Origin: JAKOQB01 sp036824465 | Lineage (GTDB): Bacteria; Pseudomonadota; Gammaproteobacteria; Burkholderiales; Burkholderiaceae_F | DNA length: 28,733 bases | Assembly: GCA_036824465.1 (NCBI GenBank) | Contig: DAITAC010000053.1 | Location: 1 to 28,733 of the forward strand | Direction of reading: 5' to 3' | Part shown: one piece after another, positions 7,001 through 15,279 of the stretch | How the letters are laid out: each line of letters begins with the position of its first letter | How positions within the stretch are numbered: the first letter of the stretch is position 1 | Made by a program: the position numbers and the translations under genes | Notes under the pieces: generated by a model | Seen by the model: the letters and a program-made list of their open reading frames with translations, nothing else | Databases searched by the model: none | Told to the model about the DNA's origin: nothing

Positions 7001-7469
7001 CGTAGCGGCTGTCGTGGAAGATCAGTGGCGTGCCGGGCGCGGTCTCGAAGCTCTCGACACGGCCGACCAGGATGACATGGTCGCCTTCCTCGTACTGGCT
7101 CCGATTGGCGCATTCGAACCACGCAATGCAGCCGTCCAGGCGCGGCATGCCGCTATCGGTCGGCGTCCAGCGCGCAGACGCGAACTTGTCCTTGGTGCGC
7201 GCCGCGAAGCGCGTGGCAAGATCGAGCTGGCTGGCCGCCAGCACGTTGACCAGGTAGCGGTCACAGCGGCGAAATGCATCGAAGGCCGTTGCGCTGAGCG
7301 CAAGGCTCCACAGTATGAGCGGTGGCTCCAGCGACACGGAGTTGAACGAGTTCACCGTGATGCCGACCGGTTCACCGGCCGACGTGCGCGTCGTGACGAC
7401 CGTGATCCCGGTAACGAACTGCGACAGCGCCCGGCGAAACGCCTCGGACGAGTGGGTTTTGGCTTGCAT
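6948..7469 (-). CDS. Flavin reductase family protein (FMN-binding split barrel)
   Basis: This 173-residue protein has the split-barrel flavin reductase fold, as in HpaC and related small components of two-component monooxygenases. Seen are FRRALSQFVTGITVVTT at residues 10-26, VGITVNSFNSVSLEPPLILWSL at about 35-56 and the GDHVILVGRVES strand near 129-140. Such proteins reduce FMN or FAD with NAD(P)H. No monooxygenase partner gene is nearby, so the physiological partner is unknown. The start is ATG at 7469, with TAGAAT just upstream on the minus strand as a possible -10 and almost no leader. The 3' end overlaps the convergent exporter gene. Confidence 0.82.
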   Translation of the reverse strand: MQAKTHSSEAFRRALSQFVTGITVVTTRTSAGEPVGITVNSFNSVSLEPPLILWSLALSATAFDAFRRCDRYLVNVLAASQLDLATRFAARTKDKFASARWTPTDSGMPRLDGCIAWFECANRSQYEEGDHVILVGRVESFETAPGTPLIFHDSRYVTDLFEAPLPPALRRRS

Positions 7470-7504
7470 CGTGCGATTCTACGGAGGTGGGCTAACATCC
7501 TCGC

Positions 7505-7894
7505 ATGCTGCTGACCGCTGCCTCGGGGCTGGCCGCCATCGTAGAGCGCAAGATTGCGGAAGCGATCGCGCGCGGTGAGTTCGACGACCTGCCCGGCGTG
7601 GGAAGACCGCTCAATCTGGAAAATGATCCGATGGTTCCGGAGGAACTGCGCGTGGCCAACCGCATCCTGAGGAACGCCGGTTTCGTACCACCGGAGATCG
7701 GTCATCTAACAGAGGTCAATCAGCTGATCGCCGCGATCGAACGTAGTGAAATCGCGACCGATGAGAGTTCACCGTCCGCGCGTCGCCTGCGGGCGCTGCT
7801 TATTCAGTTGGAACTGTCTGGGCGCACCGCTCTGGCCGGTGGCGCCTGGATGCACTATCAGGATGCGCTGGCGGCTCGCCTTGGTCGGGCATGA
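7505..7894 (+). CDS. DUF1992 family protein (DnaJC28/YhdN-like)
   Basis: This 129-residue protein matches DUF1992, the conserved domain of E. coli YhdN and of eukaryotic DNAJC28. The signature is near the N-terminus: ERKIAEAIARGEFDDLPGVGRPL (16-38) followed by PEELRVANRILRNAGFVPPEI. It has no J domain, no signal peptide and no membrane segment, so it should be cytoplasmic. The molecular role of the family is not established to my knowledge. It is divergent from the flavin reductase across 35 bases and ends about 90 bases before lemA. Confidence 0.82.
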   Translation: MLLTAASGLAAIVERKIAEAIARGEFDDLPGVGRPLNLENDPMVPEELRVANRILRNAGFVPPEIGHLTEVNQLIAAIERSEIATDESSPSARRLRALLIQLELSGRTALAGGAWMHYQDALAARLGRA

Positions 7895-7980
7895 AATCGA
7901 ATCACGGTATTGAAATCGCGGACTTCGGCGCCCAAATTCGCGCCGCTCTACTCAACAAACGAGCAAGAAGAGGAGAAATC

Positions 7981-8580
7981 ATGCGTTCCTGGCGCGCTTT
8001 GGTGGCCATCACCCTGGTATCGCTGCTTGCGGGCTGCGGTTACAACGACATCCAGTCGAAGGACGAAGCGGTGAAGGCCGCCTGGTCCGAAGTGCTGTCG
8101 CAATATCAGCGGCGTGCCGACCTGATCCCCAACATCGTCAACACGGTCAAGGGCGAAGCGAACTTCGAACAGGAGACGCTGACCCGAGTCATCGAGGCGC
8201 GCGCGAAGGCGACTTCGATCCAGGCCACGCCCGAACTGGTCAACGATCCGGCGGCATTGCAGAAGTTCCAGCAGGCGCAAGGCGAGCTGTCGAGCGCGTT
8301 GTCGCGGCTGATGGTGGTGGTCGAGCGGTATCCCGATCTCAAGACCAACGCCGGCTTCCAGGACTTGCGCACGCAGCTCGAAGGCACCGAGAACCGCATC
8401 ACCGTGGCGCGTAATCGCTACATCAAGTCGACGCTGGACTACAACGTGTTGGTGCGCCAGTTCCCGGTCAACCTGACGGCGATGGTGTTCGGCTACAAGG
8501 AAAAGGCGCAGTTCGCGGTGGAGAACGAAGCCGCGATCAGCAAGCCGCCGACGGTGGATTTCGGCGGGCAGAAGAAGTAA
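7981..8580 (+). CDS. lemA: LemA family lipoprotein
   Basis: This 199-residue LemA protein starts with a lipoprotein signal: a short basic N-terminus, a hydrophobic stretch and the lipobox LLAGC with Cys19. The helical LemA core follows, including AWSEVLSQYQRRADLIPNIVNTVKG and later ITVARNRYIKSTLDYNVLVRQFP. It is expected to be lipid-anchored at the envelope with a coiled helical periplasmic domain. The ATG at 7981 has a strong GAGGAGA site; an in-frame start at 7891 would destroy the signal peptide. It heads a cluster with two TPM-domain genes, a common LemA neighbourhood linked to envelope homeostasis, though the biochemical role is unclear. Confidence 0.9.
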   Translation: MRSWRALVAITLVSLLAGCGYNDIQSKDEAVKAAWSEVLSQYQRRADLIPNIVNTVKGEANFEQETLTRVIEARAKATSIQATPELVNDPAALQKFQQAQGELSSALSRLMVVVERYPDLKTNAGFQDLRTQLEGTENRITVARNRYIKSTLDYNVLVRQFPVNLTAMVFGYKEKAQFAVENEAAISKPPTVDFGGQKK

Positions 8581-8596
8581 CCGACTGTCACCTCAC

Positions 8597-9514
8597 ATGA
8601 CTCGGTGGCTGCGCGCGCTGACCGCGCTGTTGTTTGTCGCCGTTGCGGCAGGCGCGGCAGCACAGGCCGCGCGCCAGCCTGATGGTTTGCTTGCGGTCCC
8701 GCCACTGGCGCGCGTGACCGATCAGACCGGCGCACTGTCGAGCAGTAACAAACAGGCGCTGGAGAACAAGCTCGCGGCGTTCGAAACCGCGCACGGCTCG
8801 CAGATTGCGATCGTGATGGTCGCGAGCACGCAGCCGGAACCGATCTCGGATTATGCGCAGCGCATCGGCGATGCCTGGAAGATCGGTCGCGCGGGTGTGG
8901 GCGACGGGCTGCTGATCGTCGTCGCAAAGGATGATCGCAAGATCTGGATCGCGGTGGCGAAAACGCTCGAGGGTGCGATTCCCGATCTCGCCGCCAAGCG
9001 CGTGATCCGTGAGTCGATTGCGCCGCGCTTCAAGGACAACGATTTCGCCGGCGGACTGTCCGCCGGACTCGATTCGATCTTCAAGCTGATCGAAGGCGAG
9101 GGGTTGCCGGCGCCGATCGGCGTGTCGGAGCGCAAGATTGATGCGGGCGAGGGTGCGCTCGGGTTGCTGGTGCCGTTCATCATGGTGGGTCTGGTGGTCG
9201 GCGCGATCCTGCGCCGCATCTTCGGCAGGCCCGGCGCGTTGCTTGCGGGCGGTGGAGCCGGCGCGGCGGCCGGCTGGATGTTGTCGTCGCTTGCGCTTGG
9301 CGCGGTGGCAGGGGTCGCGGTGCTGATGCTTTCGTTGCTCGGCGGCGCATCAGGCGCAGGACGCGTGCTCGGCGGGCGCCGCGGCGGCGGTTTCACGCCT
9401 GGTGGTTGGAGCGGTGGTGGCGGCGGGTGGTCCTCCGGCGGTGGCGGTGGCGGGGGCTGGTCGTCGGGAGGCGGCGGCGACTTTGGCGGCGGCGGCGCCG
9501 GCGGAGACTGGTGA
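8597..9514 (+). CDS. TPM-domain (YgcG-like) membrane protein with Gly-rich tail
   Basis: The 305-residue product has a signal peptide (cleavage near AAQA-A, residue 22), a TPM domain at about 37-165 (VTDQTGALSS, then IAIVMVAS and VGDGLLIVVAKDDRKIWIAV) and two or three hydrophobic stretches at about 185-255. It ends in a 50-residue tail of Gly, Ser and Trp built from GGGGWSSGGGG-like units. YgcG relatives have the same order and are anchored with the TPM domain outside the cytoplasm. TPM domains in other organisms include phosphatases; activity here is unproven. It lies 16 bases after lemA and overlaps the next gene by one base (TGATG). Confidence 0.85.
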   Translation: MTRWLRALTALLFVAVAAGAAAQAARQPDGLLAVPPLARVTDQTGALSSSNKQALENKLAAFETAHGSQIAIVMVASTQPEPISDYAQRIGDAWKIGRAGVGDGLLIVVAKDDRKIWIAVAKTLEGAIPDLAAKRVIRESIAPRFKDNDFAGGLSAGLDSIFKLIEGEGLPAPIGVSERKIDAGEGALGLLVPFIMVGLVVGAILRRIFGRPGALLAGGGAGAAAGWMLSSLALGAVAGVAVLMLSLLGGASGAGRVLGGRRGGGFTPGGWSGGGGGWSSGGGGGGGWSSGGGGDFGGGGAGGDW

Positions 9515-10017
9515 TGGACATCTCACGCTGGATCAGGCACTGGTTCACCACGCCGCACCGCGTGCATCGCGCACTGCCGCCTGAGTCACTCGATCGCATT
9601 CGCGCTGTGATCGCGCAGACGGAGACAAAGCATGCAGGCGAGATCCGCTTCGCGGTCGAGGCGTCGTTGCCGTGGAGCTACCTGCGGCGCAATGCGCCTG
9701 CACGCCAGCGCGCAACGATGGTGTTTTCCAAGTTGCGCGTGTGGGACACGGAGGCCAACAATGGTGTGCTGCTGTACGTGGGTCTGGCCGACCACGCGAT
9801 CGAGATCGTGGCCGACCGCGGCATTGCGCGGCATGTTCCGCGCCACGAATGGGAGGCGATCTGCAACACGGTGCGCGAGCACTTCCGCCGCAATGCGTTC
9901 GAGGCCGGCGTGATCGCTGGAGTTGAGGCGATCGGCGCGCTGTTGACGCAGCACTTTCCGCTCGCGCCGGGCGAGATCAATCCCAACGAGTTGTCGGACA
10001 AGCCGGCCGTCCTGTGA
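9514..10017 (+). CDS. Second TPM-domain protein, no signal peptide
   Basis: This 167-residue protein has a TPM-type core: a helix (LPPESLDRIRAVIAQTETKHAGEIRFAVEA begins near residue 21), then RVWDTEANNGVLLYVGLADHAIEIVAD and an amphipathic C-terminal helix. It lacks the signal peptide, membrane segments and Gly-rich tail of its neighbour, so it may act on the cytoplasmic side or with the membrane partner. The ATG at 9514 shares a base with the upstream stop; starts further upstream in this frame run through the Gly-rich coding region and are not used. The next gene overlaps by GTGA. The paired-TPM plus LemA layout recurs in proteobacteria. Confidence 0.8.
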   Translation: MDISRWIRHWFTTPHRVHRALPPESLDRIRAVIAQTETKHAGEIRFAVEASLPWSYLRRNAPARQRATMVFSKLRVWDTEANNGVLLYVGLADHAIEIVADRGIARHVPRHEWEAICNTVREHFRRNAFEAGVIAGVEAIGALLTQHFPLAPGEINPNELSDKPAVL

Positions 10018-10580
10018 GTGTCGTCGAATCACTTCTGTCACCAGAGGCGCGACTCACTGCAACGGAAGTCGAAATCGCCTCCGCACCGCGCGCCAGCCTG
10101 GCGCGGCTGCTGCTTACGATGGTCGCCGGCGCGACCGTGTCCGCCGTCGCGGTGTACGCCGGCACGCGGTGGCTGACGACGGCGTGGAATTTCGACCTCG
10201 GCTTCGTGCCGGCGTTTGTCGATCGCATCGATCCCTTGCGCGCCACTCTGTTCACCATGATTGGGGGGCCGCTGCTGCTCGCGCTCGCGTTCACGCTGGT
10301 CGCGCCGCTTTTCGGCCAGCCGCGGCGGCCGCACGCCGCGCTGGCAGTGGCCGTGATCGGGATGATGCCGATCTATGTCGTCGGCGCACTGATGTTCTTC
10401 ATGCCTGCGGTGCTGCTGATGCTGCTGGCGTTCTTCGTCAGTTGCTTTCGCTGGGGACACGGCGCACAGCGGCTGCTGGGCGTGCCGCACGGGGAGGTGG
10501 CGGAGTTCATCGCCATCACGCTGATCGCTGCCTCAGTCGCACTGCAGATCGCAGGCGCGTTGCTGGCTGACCTGATGTAG
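10014..10580 (+). CDS. Small multi-pass membrane protein, possibly Yip1-like
   Basis: The 188-residue product has an N-terminal cytosolic segment and about four hydrophobic helices near residues 30-48, 78-100, 110-145 and 165-187. A GGPLLLALAFTLVAPLFG segment and a basic loop separate the first two. The spacing faintly recalls the Yip1 family, but I cannot point to a diagnostic motif. It starts with GTG overlapping the stop of the TPM gene (GTGA), so it is the last gene of the LemA-TPM cluster and is probably cotranslated. Function unknown; association with the envelope cluster is the main clue. Confidence 0.6.
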   Translation: MSVVESLLSPEARLTATEVEIASAPRASLARLLLTMVAGATVSAVAVYAGTRWLTTAWNFDLGFVPAFVDRIDPLRATLFTMIGGPLLLALAFTLVAPLFGQPRRPHAALAVAVIGMMPIYVVGALMFFMPAVLLMLLAFFVSCFRWGHGAQRLLGVPHGEVAEFIAITLIAASVALQIAGALLADLM

Positions 10581-10642
10581 ACAACGTAAGCTTGGTGCAT
10601 CCTGCGCGACCAAGCAACTCCGACACTAAAACGGAGAAATCC

Positions 10643-11218
10643 ATGTCCATCCGCAACCCCCTCGGCCAACAGCCGCGCCATGGCAACGAATTCGCAACGC
10701 TGGGCGGTGGCTGCTTCTGGTGCCTCGAGGCGGTCTTCGAGGAGCTTGAAGGCGTGGTCGACGTCGAGTCGGGTTACACCGGCGGCCAGGTGGCGAATCC
10801 GAGCTATCGTGCCGTTTGCGAAGGCGACACGGGGCACGCCGAGGTGGTTCGGATCGAGTTCGACCCGGCGCGGATCAGCTACCGCGAAATTCTCGAGGTC
10901 TTCTTCGTGATTCACGACCCCACCACGCTGAATCGCCAGGGCGATGATGTCGGTTCGCAGTACCGCTCGGCGATCTTCTATCACTCCGATGAGCAGAAGC
11001 GGATGGCGCAGATCATCATCGCCGAAGCGGAGCCGAGCTACGGCAAGGAGATCGTGACCCAAGTGGTTCCGGCCGGCGATTACTTCCGTGCCGAGACCTA
11101 TCACCAGGAGTACTTCCGGCACAACACCGCGCAGGGCTACTGCATGTTCGTAGTGGCGCCGAAGGTCGAGAAGTTTCGCCGGACGTTTGCGGCGAAGCGG
11201 CGCAAACTGACCGCTTAA
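10643..11218 (+). CDS. msrA: Peptide methionine-S-sulfoxide reductase MsrA
   Basis: This 191-residue enzyme reduces the S-epimer of methionine sulfoxide in proteins, using thioredoxin. The active-site motif GGGCFWCLE has the nucleophilic Cys24, and a resolving cysteine is near the C-terminus (Cys167 in QGYCMF). Family segments GYTGG, the HAEVV motif and FFVIHDPTTLNRQGDDVGSQYRS are all present. The ATG has GGAGA upstream and follows the membrane-protein gene by about 60 bases, so cotranscription is possible. It converges on the DUF72 gene with an 11-base gap. Full length and intact. Confidence 0.95.
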   Translation: MSIRNPLGQQPRHGNEFATLGGGCFWCLEAVFEELEGVVDVESGYTGGQVANPSYRAVCEGDTGHAEVVRIEFDPARISYREILEVFFVIHDPTTLNRQGDDVGSQYRSAIFYHSDEQKRMAQIIIAEAEPSYGKEIVTQVVPAGDYFRAETYHQEYFRHNTAQGYCMFVVAPKVEKFRRTFAAKRRKLTA

Positions 11219-11229
11219 TTAAGAGTGGC

Positions 11230-12285
11230 TCAGCGCGCGACGACCGCCTTCGCCAACTCGACGCAACTGAGCGGCGCGCTGCCTTCGGCCTTGTTGTTTG
11301 CAATCACGAATGCCGGTTGCCCACTGCGAATTGCAACGTGGATCAGGTGCGCAAGCGTGCCGCGCGTGAGGATGTCGGCGTCGAGCAGCCGGTCGAACGG
11401 CGCGTAGCGGTTCTTCGCTTCGTCGTACCTGAAGCCGGCGTGGAGGTTCCAGCGCACGACCAGCGGCCCTTTCATGCGCCACTCATCGCCTTCGTCGGGG
11501 ATCGCGTCCATGACGCGCAGCGCGGTGCTCTGTCGATTGGCCTCGGGCATTCGCGCGTGGATGCTCACGCATAACCGCGCGCCAACCTCGCGCAGCGTGC
11601 GGACCAGACGCGGCGTCAGCAGTTCTGCGTTGCGCGGTTCGATCGCGTAGATCGGCGCGACGCCGTTGATCTCCTTCGGCAAGCCTGCAATGAACGTGCC
11701 GATGCGTTCGACGATCGCGTGCAGTTCGTCGGCGGACCGCAGCAATTGACGCGGCAACGGCGTCAGTTGAAACACCAGTGGTCCGGACTTGGCGCCCAGT
11801 CCGGCGATGGCCGGGTTCACAAACTGGTTGCGGGCAAGCTCGGCATCGAGAAAGCGCGGGTTTGGTGCATCCGCTACTCCGTCTGCGCCGCGGACCACCG
11901 TGTCGGTGACAAGGGCTGGTGCCTTGACGACAAAGCGGAAGTGCTCCGGCACCTGCTTTGCGTAACGCGCGTATTCGTCCGTGCTAAGTGGCTGATAGAA
12001 ACTCCGATCGATGCTGACCGTGCGCAGCAGTGGGTGCTGCGCATACGCGGCGAGTCCGTTGCGCGCGAGTTGTCCCTCGGTGAACGCGCCGCCGTACACG
12101 ATGCCCTGCCAGCCGGGGAAGCTCCAGGACGATGTGCCGAGGTACACGCCGGCCGGGAGCCGATGACCGAGCCGTATCAGTTCTTCAGTGAAAGTTGCCG
12201 GAGTGACCTCGCCGCCATGCGGCGCCGGCTTGTCGTCGTCGTCAAAGAAATCGCTGCTGAAATCGAGGCCGCGGCGCGAGTTCAT
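11230..12285 (-). CDS. DUF72 (YecE-like) protein
   Basis: This 351-residue protein has the DUF72 TIM-barrel pattern. After an acidic N-terminal leader (DFFDDDDK, about 12-19) it has VYLGTSSWSFPGWQGIVYGG, then TVSIDRSFYQPLS, FRFVVKAPALVT, a GPLVFQLTPLP strand, IYAIEPRNAEL and VVRWNLHAGFRYDEA, ending with AFVIANNKAEGSAPLSCVELAKA. Members of this family are widespread and of unknown biochemical function. The gene follows a possible 48-codon membrane ORF by 12 bases. The start ATG has no strong ribosome-binding site of its own, which would fit coupling to that ORF. Confidence 0.88.
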   Translation of the reverse strand: MNSRRGLDFSSDFFDDDDKPAPHGGEVTPATFTEELIRLGHRLPAGVYLGTSSWSFPGWQGIVYGGAFTEGQLARNGLAAYAQHPLLRTVSIDRSFYQPLSTDEYARYAKQVPEHFRFVVKAPALVTDTVVRGADGVADAPNPRFLDAELARNQFVNPAIAGLGAKSGPLVFQLTPLPRQLLRSADELHAIVERIGTFIAGLPKEINGVAPIYAIEPRNAELLTPRLVRTLREVGARLCVSIHARMPEANRQSTALRVMDAIPDEGDEWRMKGPLVVRWNLHAGFRYDEAKNRYAPFDRLLDADILTRGTLAHLIHVAIRSGQPAFVIANNKAEGSAPLSCVELAKAVVAR

Positions 12286-12297
12286 CGCGCCAGTGTC

Positions 12298-12444
12298 TCA
12301 GAACCGGGCGAATCCTGCAGCAGCGCTCAACGCATCGGGGTCGACGGCCAGGTCAAGAAACAGGAGCAAGGCGACACCTACGGCGGTGACGAGCGACTCA
12401 ACGAGTGCCAATCGAACCAGAAGCGTGCGTCGATGTTTCGACAT
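12298..12444 (-). CDS. Possible 48-residue single-span membrane protein
   Basis: A short frame starts with ATG at 12444, has GGAAAGG about five bases upstream and encodes a basic N-terminus (MSKHRRTLLVRLAL) followed by one hydrophobic helix with TAVGVALLLFLDLAV. It ends 12 bases before the DUF72 start on the same strand. The composition fits a small inner-membrane protein, positive side in the cytoplasm. I know no homologue, and short frames like this can be chance, so the call is tentative. Confidence 0.45.
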   Translation of the reverse strand: MSKHRRTLLVRLALVESLVTAVGVALLLFLDLAVDPDALSAAAGFARF

Positions 12445-12534
12445 GGTGCCCTTTCCTTCCGCAATCAGCCTAGTCGCAATGGCAAGCAAAAGCAGTGCCA
12501 CGGCTGCGCGATCGCGCGGGAAGGGGAGTCCAGA

Positions 12535-14457
12535 TCAGATCTGACGAAAGCGTTCGATGATCGCCTCGGTGTTCATGCCGAGTTGCGTCTGGCCGCGCGT
12601 CACGCCGCTGTGATACGGCTCCAGGCGATAAGTCAGCTTCACGCGCGTGCCGGCGCCGGGCACGCTTTCAAGCTTCAGTTGCGCGCCGATCTTGCCGGCG
12701 CGACTGCGCATGTTCAGGAGGCCCCGCCCGCCGACACGTTCGCCGGAGATGCCGCGGCCGTTGTCGGTCACGCGCACCTGCAGCCACGGGCCGTCGTCGG
12801 CCGGGTCGACCGTCATCACGACCGACACGGCGCGCGCATGGCTGTGCTTCAGCGCGTTCGTCAGCGCCTCCTGCACGATGCGCAGGATCGGCAGCACCGC
12901 GTCGGGGTTGATGTTCAGTTCTTCCGGGAGCCCCCGCGCATCCCACGTCAGCTCGATTCCGGAGGCGCGGAAGCGCGGCTCCATGCGGTAACGCAGGTTC
13001 CCGAGCGAGGCCAGCAGGTCGGTGTTGCCTTGCGCAAGGGCGTCGATCGCCAGCCGCATGTCGTCGATGGACTCGCGCAGGATCTGCGCAACCTGGGGCT
13101 GGGTCAGCGCTCCGCGCTCCACCAGCATCAGCGATGACAGCAGTTGCGAGCCGAGGCCGTCGTGCATGTCCTGCATGATGCGCTGGCGCTCGGCAGCGGT
13201 GGCCTGCACCCGCTCGCTGTCGCGCAGCCTCTCATAATTGCGCTTGAGCATCTGCTCGCGTTCGCGCACGCGTGTTTCGAGGTCGCTGCGCGCGAGTTCG
13301 GCGTCGCTCAGCACGCGCATGAAGCGGTCCACCAGCGGGGCCGCCAGCGCCACCAGCAGCAGCGGTCCGGCCCAGTGCAGCGCCAGCGAGTTCGCCTGCG
13401 GCAGCCAACCGGCAACAACAGCGTAGTCGTGAATCGCCGCGCCGATGGTGATTGCGATCGCGCCGACCACGACGATCTGCAACCGCTCGTGCTTGCGCAC
13501 ACGCGACAGCACCGCATAGAAAAGCGCCGTACCGGCGATGATGATCAGGCCCGGCAGCCACCATTGATCCAGGTAAGGCGCGGCGTATTGATTGGTTGCG
13601 ATCAGGAGAACGGGACCGAGCAGGCCGTAGGCGAGCGGCAGCCAGAAATCGCGCCGAACTTCGCGACCGGCCAGGCGCAGCAGGGCGGTGGTCATCACGG
13701 CGGCAAAGATGCCGGTCGAGCCGTAGAAAATCGTCTGCATCCACAAGCGTGCGTCAAGCGGCACGGTTTCGATGACGAAGAACAGACTGCGCGCGACCCA
13801 CAGCAGCGCAGCCAGTGTCAGCAGTCCGAGCGTGGTCTCGCGCCGCCGCAGCCAGAGCACGCCGAAGATGAGCGCAAGCAGCGCCGCCAGCGTGCCGCCG
13901 ATCCACGGCAACGTCGACGACAGAAAGAACTGACGCTCGTAGCGCGCCGACAGTGCGGGTAGCGGTCCGACTTCCACCCCGGCCAGCGCATGCACGCCGC
14001 CGCGATAGGTGGTCTGAATTACGATGACGTTGTCACCCGACACCAGGACGGTCGGATCAATAGCAAGTAGGTGCGGCCGGCGCCAGCGTACGTCGGTGGT
14101 CTCGTCCGCCATGCGGATCTCGCCGATCACGCGGTCATTGACGCTGACGCGGCCGCCGTTGGGCGCGTGCGACAGCAGCAGCGCCCACGCTTCGGTTGGT
14201 TGTGCACTCAACCTGAAGCGCAGCCGCAACGCAACGCCCTGCAGCGCTGACTCCTCTCCCGCGGTCCACCGTCGCGGTAGATCGACTGATAGCCATTGCG
14301 CGTTGGGCGCCGGCGCCGCGCCCGGTGCGGTCTGCACCCAATCGACCGATGTCAGGGGCTCCGCGCGCGCCGCGAGCGTGACAAAGGTGGCGGCAAGAAA
14401 AACGGCCGCCATGAGGGCGGCCGTCATATCACGGAAGGTTCGCACCGTCGAGATCAA
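12535..14457 (-). CDS. Membrane sensor histidine kinase, NarL/DegS-type
   Basis: This 640-residue kinase has a signal peptide-like N-terminus, a periplasmic beta-sandwich domain at about 35-180 resembling 7TMR-DISM extracellular domains, seven predicted helices at about 190-390, a coiled linker at 395-430 (ETRVREREQMLKRNYERL), a HisKA_3 dimerisation helix with His432 in MQDMHDGLGSQLL, and an ATPase domain with Asn534 in EALTNALKHS and DNGRGI at 565-570. It should autophosphorylate on His432 and pass phosphate to the regulator encoded just upstream. Start is uncertain: TTG at 14457 overlaps the regulator stop and keeps two arginines before the signal helix; ATG at 14427 is the alternative. The ligand is unknown. 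Confidence 0.87.
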   Translation of the reverse strand: MISTVRTFRDMTAALMAAVFLAATFVTLAARAEPLTSVDWVQTAPGAAPAPNAQWLSVDLPRRWTAGEESALQGVALRLRFRLSAQPTEAWALLLSHAPNGGRVSVNDRVIGEIRMADETTDVRWRRPHLLAIDPTVLVSGDNVIVIQTTYRGGVHALAGVEVGPLPALSARYERQFFLSSTLPWIGGTLAALLALIFGVLWLRRRETTLGLLTLAALLWVARSLFFVIETVPLDARLWMQTIFYGSTGIFAAVMTTALLRLAGREVRRDFWLPLAYGLLGPVLLIATNQYAAPYLDQWWLPGLIIIAGTALFYAVLSRVRKHERLQIVVVGAIAITIGAAIHDYAVVAGWLPQANSLALHWAGPLLLVALAAPLVDRFMRVLSDAELARSDLETRVREREQMLKRNYERLRDSERVQATAAERQRIMQDMHDGLGSQLLSSLMLVERGALTQPQVAQILRESIDDMRLAIDALAQGNTDLLASLGNLRYRMEPRFRASGIELTWDARGLPEELNINPDAVLPILRIVQEALTNALKHSHARAVSVVMTVDPADDGPWLQVRVTDNGRGISGERVGGRGLLNMRSRAGKIGAQLKLESVPGAGTRVKLTYRLEPYHSGVTRGQTQLGMNTEAIIERFRQI

Positions 14458-15128
14458 CCGCGCAGCAGTCCCATTTGCGTGGCTTCGTACACCGCCTCCC
14501 CGCGCGAGTGAACTGCCAGCTTGCGGTAGATCTTCTTGATGTGCGCGGTCACGGTGTGCGGCGAAATTCCCAGGATCTCGCCGATCTCGTTAAAGCTCAT
14601 GCCCTTGGCGAGCAGTTGCAGAATCTCGGTCTCGCGCGCCGACAGGGGATTGTTCTCGGGTGCGGTCGGTGAACGCGTCGATGATGTGCCGCCCATCCGG
14701 TTACGGATCGCGCGCAGCACGCTGCGTGCAACGACCGGGCTCACGGGAGAGCCGCCCGCGCGCAGCAGCTTGATGCAGGAGATCACGTCGGCCGCGGTGG
14801 AATCCTTGAGGATGTATCCGGTTGCACCGGCCTCGATCGCGCTGACCACGTGCTGCTCGTCGCCGAATACGGTGACGACCATGATGTCGGTGTCGGGCCG
14901 GCGCTGGCTGACGGTGCGGATCAGGTCGGTGCCGTTGCCGTCGGGTAGCCCCAGGTCGATCAGCAGCACGTCAAACTCTTCGCGGTCGATCAACGATTGC
15001 GCATCGCGCTTGTTCGACGCCACACCCACCAGGCGCATCGACGGTTCATTTTCGATGATCTGCGTGAAGCGGCGACGAAACTCGGGTTCGTCTTCAACAA
15101 TCAGGATCGAAATCGGCTCGGTGCTCAT
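14454..15128 (-). CDS. Response regulator, NarL/FixJ family
   Basis: This 224-residue regulator has a receiver domain at 7-125 with acidic residues at 12-13 (VEDEPEF), phospho-acceptor Asp58 in LLIDLGLPDG, Thr in VVTVFGDE and Lys in GYILKDST, followed by a linker of about 30 residues and a LuxR-type helix-turn-helix at about 158-215 (LSARETEILQLLAKGMSFNEI, then GISPHTVTAHIKKIYRKL). It is complete. It is the first gene of a two-gene operon, its stop overlapping the start of the kinase that presumably phosphorylates it. Target genes cannot be read here. Confidence 0.92.
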   Translation of the reverse strand: MSTEPISILIVEDEPEFRRRFTQIIENEPSMRLVGVASNKRDAQSLIDREEFDVLLIDLGLPDGNGTDLIRTVSQRRPDTDIMVVTVFGDEQHVVSAIEAGATGYILKDSTAADVISCIKLLRAGGSPVSPVVARSVLRAIRNRMGGTSSTRSPTAPENNPLSARETEILQLLAKGMSFNEIGEILGISPHTVTAHIKKIYRKLAVHSRGEAVYEATQMGLLRG

Positions 15129-15206
15129 GATCTACCGTCCTGCAAGAGTTGCCTTCGACCAGCGGCGGTACCAGCAAAGGCATTGCGCCCATTCTACCCA
15201 CGCCAG

Positions 15207-15221
15207 CCGCCCGTCGGGCGG
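15207..15221. terminator. Short GC hairpin between pdxH and the two-component operon
   Basis: CCGCCC (15207-15212) and GGGCGG (15216-15221) form a 6-bp stem with a 3-base loop, and a TGAAAATTC stretch borders it on the right. It lies downstream of pdxH and 79 bases before the response-regulator start on the same strand. No T run follows on the minus strand, so it is a weak terminator candidate and could equally be a leader structure. Confidence 0.25.
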
Positions 15222-15279
15222 TGAAAATTCGACAGCGGCGGCCTAGCGTGAACAGATTAGGTCGAGGTCGACAAAACGC

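Noticed and set aside
12531..12543. Palindrome CAGATC-A-GATCTG at the end of the kinase gene
   Set aside because: It covers the stop codon region of a coding sequence, is short, and no promoter or regulator is connected with it.
11719..13137. Long plus-strand open frame (472 codons)
   Set aside because: It is antisense to the DUF72 and histidine kinase genes, both of which have clear motifs; the product has none.
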